Shown in pieces: positions 56,683-64,000 of a stretch of 64,000 bases of DNA; position 1 is the first letter of the stretch, and the number at the start of each line of letters is the position of its first letter. Both the position numbers and the translations under genes were made by a program. The notes beneath the pieces were generated by a model, which made no database searches, was not told where the DNA came from, and saw only the letters and a list, made by a program, of their open reading frames with translations. The DNA is from Augochlora pura (lineage: Eukaryota > Arthropoda > Insecta > Hymenoptera > Halictidae), in assembly GCF_028453695.1 (NCBI RefSeq), contig NC_135776.1, forward strand, positions 15,384,663 through 15,448,662. Reading direction: 5' to 3'.

Positions 56683-56777
56683 TTCCCCCTCTTACGAGCT
56701 CCCCACCGCCCCACCCCTGTCACTAGATTCCCCCTCTTACTAGCTGCGGTAGTGGGGGAAGGCAGTAAGAGGGGGAA
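56683..56777. repeat. Direct and inverted repeat of TTCCCCCTCTTAC
   Basis: TTCCCCCTCTTAC occurs at 56683-56695 and 56728-56740. Its exact reverse complement GTAAGAGGGGGAA lies at 56765-56777, so the last pair can form a 13-bp hairpin with a 24-base loop. The block sits in GC-richer DNA between AT-rich flanks. Confidence 0.85.
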
Positions 56778-56829
56778 CGTAAACCCAGAGCTCTCTCCTT
56801 TCTCGCGCGAGGACTATAGCAGTATCGAG

Positions 56830-58374
56830 GAGGGTTCTCACTACGATTCAAATGTTTTGTTTAACAAGTTTTGTTTAGTACATATACTACGAATGTCTAC
56901 TAATAGAAACAAATTTTCTAGACACAAATAGTCCCATATAATTTTCTTAATTTCCACGTTCTATTAATTCGAGAAAATTGTTTTATCTTTAATTCGAAAG
57001 GTCTATTCAACGCTACTTTGTTTAATCCCGCATTATACACACTAATAGCACAATATTTATTCGATTAGTGAAACATACTGTCGGATGCAATTTTAAATGT
57101 TTGAAACATTGATGGAGTATTTTCGATTTATCGACTCGATCACTTAATATGGAGAAGACTGAGCGTTTTTTTTTCATATTATTCGAGATACAGCGAACAT
57201 GTTATAAATAAACAACTTCTTAATCAAAAATTAACAATTTTAACATTTTTTCTTACACGATTCCCGTAGTTGTTTAAACGCAATCTATAGTTTCTCTGGA
57301 AAATTGCTTTTTCTTTCACAATTTTGTTCTGTTTCTTTTCGATTGTTAAAATAAAAATATTCTACAATTTTCCGAAATAGTAGTTCGGCAGAACTGTATC
57401 TATATTGTTAACAATTTCGACGGTGATATTGTAACGGTGTATAATTTACAGATATAATTTAAGTTATCGCAAAAATAGAAGAATAAAAATGAAAACAGTG
57501 TAACTATTATTGCGTTTAAAGAAACAACTAAATCGTGTTGACGAGAACAATAATGTCTCGAGGCTGACATTATAAAAAGGCCAACCTCCAACACTCCAAA
57601 TGAGAAACAAATTTTATATTCGCTCTCGTGATTTTTATCCGAGATTTTATTTGCTTTCTCCGTTCGAAAGACGAAACAATGATTAACCTGAGATTTCGAC
57701 AAAGCAATCCTAATAGAAAATTATAACACGAACGACTGTCTTACTTTTTACGTTTACGTTCCTATACACCTTCTAATAGAAAATATTCTTCTATGACGTT
57801 ATTACGAGTCTTACCATAAATTGATACGTTTCGAGATATGCGAGATCCTAGTGTCGACTGTCACCTATGCGTTCCTCTCCCCTCCCCGCTCTCGTCGAAT
57901 CCAGGTGAAAGAAAAAAAGAAAAAAGATTGGCACATCGTCTTAGACGTTAACGAGGAGAATCTTTCGGGAATAAGATTGTCCTTGATATATAAATGGCAG
58001 GAATAATTTGAGGAGAGATAGAAAAACGTTTGATGACCTTCGTGATTGCCTGACCATGTGTGTAGAGTTAGAAAAATAATGCCGATCGTAAGCAGACATT
58101 GTATATAGTGTGATAGATAGAGAGAATTCTCAATATCGTGATAAGAAACATTCTTGAGTAGAGGAATGGTCGATGGGACTATTAGACACCCGGTCGACGA
58201 AAATATAGTCTTTTTGGAGTGACTTTGTCGATGGGGTTGCTCCGTTACGATTTCCACGGGGCTTCTATCAATTTTTTGATTTATTAACGTGGAAGGCTAA
58301 TTGAACATATTATTATGAATTTGGTGCTGTGTTGGACTTTGGTTTGGTTGTGATAAAGGATATGATAAGTATTG
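56830..58374. other. AT-rich to mixed region, no gene resolved
   Basis: Minus-strand frames at 57400-57702 and 57865-58257 (130 codons) were examined. An acceptor-like GTCGAAATCTCAG lies inside the first, but neither has a recognisable domain or a convincing donor. Confidence 0.4.
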
Positions 58375-58665
58375 ATGTTATTAATATATTGTATGATATA
58401 TCAACTGATATAACACAATGACTGCAATATATCAAATGATACAATATAATGAATATAATATATCAAATGATATAACGTAATGACTGTAATATATCAAATG
58501 ATATAATATAATGACTGCAATATATCAAATGATATAATATAGTGAATTTAGTATATCAAATGAAATAATATAGTAATTTAATATATTAAATGACATAATA
58601 TAGTGAATATAACATCAAATGACAGAATATAATAAATATAACATATCAACTAACGCATCAAATAA
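58375..58665. repeat. Minisatellite, about 31-bp ATATCAAATGATATAATATA units
   Basis: About nine units of AATATATCAAATGATATAAT plus ATAATGACTGC or ATAGTGAAT. Diverged copies continue to about 58700. Confidence 0.92.
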
Positions 58666-58719
58666 CCTAATGTAATGAACACAGCACGTAAAACAATATA
58701 CTACAATAAACATAACATA

Positions 58720-58802
58720 TAAAATACAACAATATCATAAATATAATAAATATCATGTCAAGCACCGTTATACCGTGGACAAGTGGTCTAAAACACCCTG
58801 TA
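58720..58802 (-). mobile_element. Repeat element beginning TACAGGGTG, copy 3
   Basis: On the minus strand TACAGGGTGTTTTAGACCAC starts at 58802. It has the same opening as the copies at 24821 and 25947, but only a short body can be followed before the AT array. Confidence 0.45.
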
Positions 58803-59117
58803 TTAATAACAGAATAAATAAAGTCCCACGGAATCTGTACAAGAGACGCCACACCGACAAATCCATCCACCTCAAGATTGTTATCGAATCGATTGACTGT
58901 GACAACGATATGCTTGTCGTTTCCTTACCGATTAGCTCAAATTATAATATCCATGTTCCCCCCTCCCCCCCCCCCCCCCAAACCCTCGTCCGTTCCATCG
59001 TTTCTCTACAGCGTAGAAACTTGCATTCGACTGAAAATATTTGATAGACTAGACTATTTCTGGATTTGAAACGATCAGGATCGTTTGTATTCTTAACCTA
59101 ACATCCCCTTTACACAG
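58803..59117. other. Mixed DNA with a C-rich run
   Basis: A C-rich tract of about 20 bases (58960-58980) codes for poly-Pro in some frames. No gene resolved. Confidence 0.45.
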
Positions 59118-59191
59118 TGCTACGACCAAGACGCGTTCGAATAGAGTCTCCAAGTATCGGCGAAAAGAAACGTCGGAGCTTCAACAATCAG
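59118..59191 (+). CDS. Possible internal exon, unrecognised
   Basis: ACATCCCCTTTACACAG is a good acceptor and CAATCAG followed by GTACGTCA a good donor, 74 bp apart on the plus strand. Two of three frames are open. With two leading bases the exon reads LRPRRVRIESPSIGEKKRRS, FNNQ. With one leading base it reads ATTKTRSNRVSKYRRKETSE, LQQS. Neither is recognised and there is no neighbouring plus-strand exon to join, so the call rests on splice sites alone. Confidence 0.22.
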
Positions 59192-60840
59192 GTACGTCAC
59201 GCCCTGACACTTTTACGAGTATTCTATTTTAATTGTTTAAATGTTACGAATATTGTGACGGTGGTACGGGAAAAACCGGTCGCACGTGACACGATTCGAA
59301 ACGTAACTCATGCGGGGAGTATTATTTTTTATTATACACAGGTGAACAGAAAATTGTCGGAGGACACGTGACAATTTGACACGTTTTACGGTATCCCAAA
59401 TGAAATGTATTTGTTGGCTGAATTGTTCTTGTATAATTATTAGTTGTATCAATCGTATAATCTTCCTTGGTCTCCGGCGTTGCAAAGAAATTGTTCAGTT
59501 GTTTAAATAATTTCGACTGGTCGCAGAGGTACTTACTATTGATTGTCGTCATTGAACCATGATTTGAATTTCGACCGATAGTATTGTTTTTCAAAAATAA
59601 AAAAGATTTGCTCATCGAAGGTGACGATGTGATGCACTCTTTTTTATATTAAATTACGCTTTTTATTGATATTTCAACGTATGCGTTTAGTTTGTTAAAG
59701 GATAACAGGAGCGCGTAATTGATTAGGTATCGTTTTATACGTAAAAATAGGAAAAATCTATGAAAATTAGATAAAAGTCGAAAGAAGGTATGTTATATTA
59801 TTATATTTGCTATTGTTATAAATTATATTATTTCGATCATGTGAAATATAAGATAAAATATGCTGTAAGACATTGCTAAAATAAAATATACTGCAATATA
59901 CAGTAAAATAAATTATATTAATAACCTAAAACGTAAAATAAAATACTCCATCTTTGACTACAGGTAATTAACTAATAAAATATTTCCGCAATGTTTCAAG
60001 ACTTAAACTTTTAAGTCCTTCCGTTGGATTTGCACTTTATTAACAAGTTTACTGTCTCATGACGTCACTTAACGTTAAAATCAAATATTTCACTCGATAA
60101 CTAAATTCAGTTTAACATATTATACTAAATTAATGTCACAAAATTGTGGTAATATTTAAATAATTGCAACGTTACCATAACTCCTCACTTTGCTAAATTA
60201 TTAGTGTAAAACAGATTTCATTACATCGTTACGATTCTCAAAATAATTAATTCGTCATAAACCGCATGGTTGTCTAATTATAACAGTTTGATCAATGCCT
60301 ACAGTATTGCACTTATTGAATAAGCAATCTAATAAAAAAGAACAAATTATAAGGATTCTTAACAAATGAGACATCATCGCGCGCCTAGTGTCCTATCCGA
60401 ACCGATAAAAAAATTATAACAGAGGTGTTCCGTATCACAAAGTCCAGCTTCAGATTACATGTTTCTCTGCGTACATATCCTATATACTTTATCCATACCT
60501 AATTAATTAATGTTTCCTCAACAATCCCCGGAGTTCATTGTATTTCTCATACAGCACAATGAAGCAACAACCTTTTTCGAAGCTTAACCGTTTAGTAAGG
60601 CAGAAATAAATTTCTGGTTAATTCACCTTCCTGCGAACGACTGTCCGCAGTGCGTGTTTCTTTTTTTTTCTTTTTTTATAAACATCGTTAATTAGCACTT
60701 TAAGATTATAATACTCCGTTCGCATGGATTAATCGTACCGAAGACACGCCCCTCGGAGATTCATAACCCGCGATTCATTTGTTCGCAGACCACCCGTACT
60801 CCTACACCGATATCTTCTAACGACCATGTATTTGTTTATT
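59192..60840. other. AT-rich to mixed region, no gene seen
   Basis: Unique-looking DNA; minus-strand frames at 59237-59615 have no support. Confidence 0.45.
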
Positions 60841-61074
60841 TCACAAACAGTTCATAGTCGGCGATACCCATAATTCGCACATGGTTTGCGGATCACAATC
60901 ATTATAGTCTATGTAAATCTCAACAACGTTCGCACATTCGACGCGCGCGATAAACTTGCAAGTATTTCGCTTCGAGCGACTCGAGGTAAACCATTGTTTA
61001 AACAAGCTGTAAGAAATTTCAAACAACGTGGACAGATGCTTGAATAGAATGTGATGCTTTTGTTGCCGCGACAA
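60841..61074 (-). CDS. 77-codon open frame with possible splice acceptor, unrecognised
   Basis: The minus-strand frame has ordinary composition with several Cys (residue runs such as CKFIARVECANVVEIYIDYN and CDPQTMCELWVSP). An acceptor (GAAATTTCTTACAG) lies 56 bases into it, so the credible part may be only a terminal exon ending at the TGA (60841). A second frame after the same acceptor is also open for about 30 codons. It is not similar to the missing RasGRF N-terminus. Confidence 0.2.
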   Translation of the reverse strand: MSRQQKHHILFKHLSTLFEISYSLFKQWFTSSRSKRNTCKFIARVECANVVEIYIDYNDCDPQTMCELWVSPTMNCL

Positions 61075-62899
61075 TCTTTCCTGTTTGTTAAAATGAACTA
61101 TCTACACGTGTAATTTGTTCGTCCGGATAAAGAAAAAAAGAGTAATAAAATGATTTTCATTAATTATCGCCGGGTTTTTGTTAGGTGATAACTGAAGAGA
61201 ACGCGACCGCTAATAAATTAAGTTCGCGAATCTAGTGCATTTCTGATCGAAGTTAATGTTAAGACGACAGAAAAATCGACAGAATTAATTTATTTATTTT
61301 AAAATAATATATACGTATAATTTAGGATGTTTTGCAGTTATTAAACGGCGAAGAACAATGCGGGGAATTTAATTCTGCGTAACAATGTCCGGTATAGTGA
61401 TCGCGAGAAATAGCATACGAGAAAATATGTGTCACGTGGTCCGCGCGCCATGTTTGAAAAATCATCGAAATTAAAAGAAATCGAACGCAACGAATTATGC
61501 ACTGTGGAAAGGTGAAATTATAATAACGATAAACGTGTTTTATCCTACAGACGAATCGATATTGTTTATTAATATATCGTTCTCTCATTGCTGAAAAAAC
61601 TGTCTCTAGCTAAAGATTGAATAATCCACGAAGAAAGTGATTGTTATAATTCCCTTAAGTGATTGTTGGTTTTCTTAAAACAGTGTTATAGAAAAGGAGG
61701 ATACTTTGGTAATAAATATTACGTTATAGTTGCGGCAAATGGTTCTCCGATAGAAGAAACTATCCTCTGCCCTTATTTACCCAAATACTGTATGCGGTAT
61801 ATGTATATTATATACCTCTTTCGGGCAAGTATTCAGTTTATCATTAAACTCGTGATTGCATATAGAGAAATTCGGATTAAAATGTAGCGTTTCATTTTCC
61901 TTCGCTTTCCGCGCGACAGTTTTCTTTTCCCCAAAACAGAAAGAAGAACGCCATAGCGAAATTTACGCCTAATTCAATCGCGTTAATTACGTTTCCCGCG
62001 ATAACGTCGCTTCGATACACCTCGACTCGTTCTACAGGCTGGCCAATTGTCTCCGCAATCCAATTGTCCGAGTGTACTAATTACCAGGGAAAGTATATCG
62101 AATTGTTAAGTGTTACTTTACTTGAACAAATGCCATGATTAATTAATGAAAATTGTCTGAACGATTTAAACAATTAGATCATATAGAAATTAAATAATAT
62201 AGAAGTTGCAAGTATTGTTGTAAGTATAGTTGGCGATTATAGCGCGAATTCTCATGGAAATTAGATAATTTTGTGAAAATTAGAATTTCGGAGGAATTAA
62301 CTTAGCTGTTAGTATAACATATTAGTAAGTTATGTATATTAATATTGACAACTTATATGTTATAATGTATATAATATATTACATTAATATATTGATTAAT
62401 ACATTATATATTATATTAATATCTAAATTAACATAATATACATAACTACCATTAATATAAAACATAAAATAACCAGAACTTCGAAAGAATACGAGAATGT
62501 TGTTACATCTTTCGGTGCCTTGTTATTTTAGTGAAAATAATAATGGAAGGATTAAAGAATCTGTGCAACAACCACTGTTAGCAACAAATGCGAGGAATAA
62601 AGGTCGCACTCTATTTATTCCAGTCGAAATAGACTGAAAAGTGAGTTTAATTGATCTGAATATTTCCCTGTATTTCCAGAATAAATAAATGCCATAAGTG
62701 CAGGAAAGTCAGCAGACCCGTGATGCACGAAGTCTACGCCCCATTACGCTACTGATTGTCAAACACAATTTCCAATCTATCAATAGTTAAATCCAGCCCC
62801 ATTTAATACTTTACCGACCGGTATTAATCGATTTTTTTCCCTTGGTCAATGGCCTGTGAATCGGTTGTCATAGTAATTAATAATTTGTTATTATTATTG
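61075..62899. other. AT-rich region, no gene seen
   Basis: The 74-codon plus-strand frame at 61663-61887 has fair composition but no splice or start context. A TA-rich partly palindromic tract lies at 62330-62455. Confidence 0.45.
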
Positions 62900-63305
62900 A
62901 GACAAAAGTGTTCGATTTCGATATCGTTATATAATTGTCTAATATTAGACACCTTCTGCAATTGATAAAACAAATAAGATGAATAGAGAGACTAAAATTT
63001 AATATTGAACTGCTGTAAGCTTCAATATTGTTATATAATTATTTGAATATTAAGTGTCTTTAGGAATTAACAGAATAAATAAAATAAATATAGAGACTAT
63101 AATTTAACATTAAGTTGCTGTGAGCTCCAATAATATTATACAATTGATTATTAAATGTCTCTCGGAATTAATAAAATAAATAAAATAAATATAGAGACTG
63201 TAATTTAACATTGAGCTGCTATAAGCACCAATATTATTATACAATTCTTTAAATATCAAATTCCTATCGCGATTGATGGAAAGAATAAATAGAATAGATA
63301 ACATA
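62900..63305. repeat. Tandem repeat, three to four units of about 105 bp
   Basis: Units near 62985, 63090 and 63193 share AGAGACTATAATTTAACATT, GAGCTGCTATAAGC, CCAATATTATTATACAATT and GGAATTAATAAAATAAATAA. A more diverged unit with GATATCGTTATATAATTGTC precedes them at about 62920. Confidence 0.88.
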
Positions 63306-63359
63306 AATATTCTTTAATGTTAATCTCACGAAAATATAAAATTGCTAGTAATTCAATCA

Positions 63360-64000
63360 CCCTATAATAAGAGAAATGTCTACAGCCGAACGACCGGTCG
63401 GTAAATTGTTAATATCGATTCTCCTTTGGGTCCTGTCACTCGTAGTGTAATACTGATTGATCGAACGATTAACGCCAACGAAAACGTCAGTGATCGAAAT
63501 CCCTTGAGCTTCGAGCCTCCCAGTCCGTCCCCCGCCAAAGTGAACTATCAAAAAGTGTCGTCAACAGTGTCCGCTCGTAGTATAAGAAAATAAATCAGAT
63601 TATATCGTGCATTTGTACAGATTCGACCGTGCAGGTGCTTCAGAACGATCCCGCGTTCCAACGAGAACTAATCTAATCTTCTATCGATCCCGATAGATCA
63701 TAGATCACGCACCGACGACAATCATCCATTTGATTAACCCTCGGACGACACGCCGTATTGCACGACAATGCTTTCAACAATGATTGTGACCATCCTCGCC
63801 TTTCTTTACGAATTTCTCTCGTTACACCTGCATAGAATGATTCCTCGGGTGATTTTAAGAATTTTATTCCTTTGAAGAAATTTTATACGATGCGTCGTTT
63901 ACGAGTTATCGAGGAGAGACAGGGACCAATGAGCTGCGAGCTTGGTAGACGCGAGGCGGCGAGCCAATCAGCGCAACCGCGCTCCGTCCGCTAGACCGCC
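63360..64000. promoter_or_regulatory. CpG-rich block with a consensus CCAAT box at the window end
   Basis: G+C and CpG rise steadily to the right edge. CCAATCAGC, the NF-Y consensus, lies at 63964-63972 on the plus strand, followed by CGCAACCGCGC. The block is probably the proximal promoter of a gene. Its direction is undetermined: either a gene starting to the right or a RasGRF 5' end. Confidence 0.45.

Noticed and set aside
57865..58257. 130-codon minus-strand frame
   Set aside because: No domain, no donor/acceptor pair, and a poly-Phe end made by a GAAAAAAAG run.
60841..61074. The missing first half of RasGRF PH1
   Set aside because: A QWF follows an acceptor here and recalled the KW..KWF motif of PH1, but the flanking residues do not fit.
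1..64000. CRISPR array, tRNA, rRNA or bacterial operon
   Set aside because: The tandem arrays have no constant repeat with unique spacers, no tRNA-like B box with a fitting fold was seen, and the gene structure is eukaryotic.

Overview
This window looks like a piece of an AT-rich animal nuclear genome. It is probably an insect and most likely a hymenopteran (bee, wasp or ant), although that placement is inferred from composition and gene sequence and was not tested by search. The signs are short coding exons with GT-AG introns, large AT-rich introns, scattered CpG-rich patches, dense AT-rich minisatellites, short TTAA-flanked inverted-repeat transposons and three 100-N assembly gaps (10518-10617, 30238-30337, 47049-47148). 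No bacterial-type operons, CRISPR arrays, rRNA or tRNA genes were seen.

The one gene I recognise firmly is a minus-strand orthologue of the Ras-specific guanine nucleotide-releasing factor (RasGRF1/2 family). Eight exons lie between 50524 and 30532. All seven internal junctions have usable splice sites and keep the reading frame, giving 1451 coding bases, about 483 codons. In order they encode the end of the first PH domain (50384-50524), a coiled coil (42340-42487), a linker with an IQ motif (41312-41571), the DH (RhoGEF) domain (39086-39315, 36605-36798, 34813-34938, 34580-34682) and the first part of the second PH domain (30532-30780). The N-terminal start of PH1 should lie to the right, in or beyond the window. 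I could not find the end of PH2, the REM domain or the catalytic CDC25/RasGEF domain to the left. An assembly gap lies 194 bp past the last exon.

The left 30 kb holds few credible coding pieces. A plus-strand C-terminal exon ends at 427 and belongs to a gene entering from the left. A 103-bp minus-strand exon at 21752-21854 has excellent splice sites and can start a protein with a signal peptide. A CpG-rich block at 23.2-24.3 kb upstream of it has a minus-strand TATAAAAG box, so the two may form the promoter and first coding exon of a secreted or membrane protein gene. Weaker candidates are an ORF at 12689-13081 (minus), a possible 74-bp exon at 59118-59191 (plus) and an ORF at 60841-61074 (minus). 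A promoter-like block with a consensus CCAAT box sits at the extreme right end.

Most of the rest is repeats. A family of 170-250-bp TTAA-flanked elements with ends CCCTTTGCACTCGAG (piggyBac-type signature) recurs in both orientations, at 2208, 16092, 27259, 37011 and as truncated or diverged copies. One related element, 38151-38720, carries a 430-bp TATTGTA minisatellite between its inverted ends. Similar arrays at 4745-5560 and 48900-49335 also lie next to such ends. A second repeat family starting TACAGGGTG occurs at 24821, 25947 and 58802. More than twenty other tandem arrays are listed, including a GC-rich, purine-strand-biased one at 51680-52115. CpG-rich non-coding blocks of 300-700 bp set in AT-rich surroundings are listed as possible promoters or enhancers.
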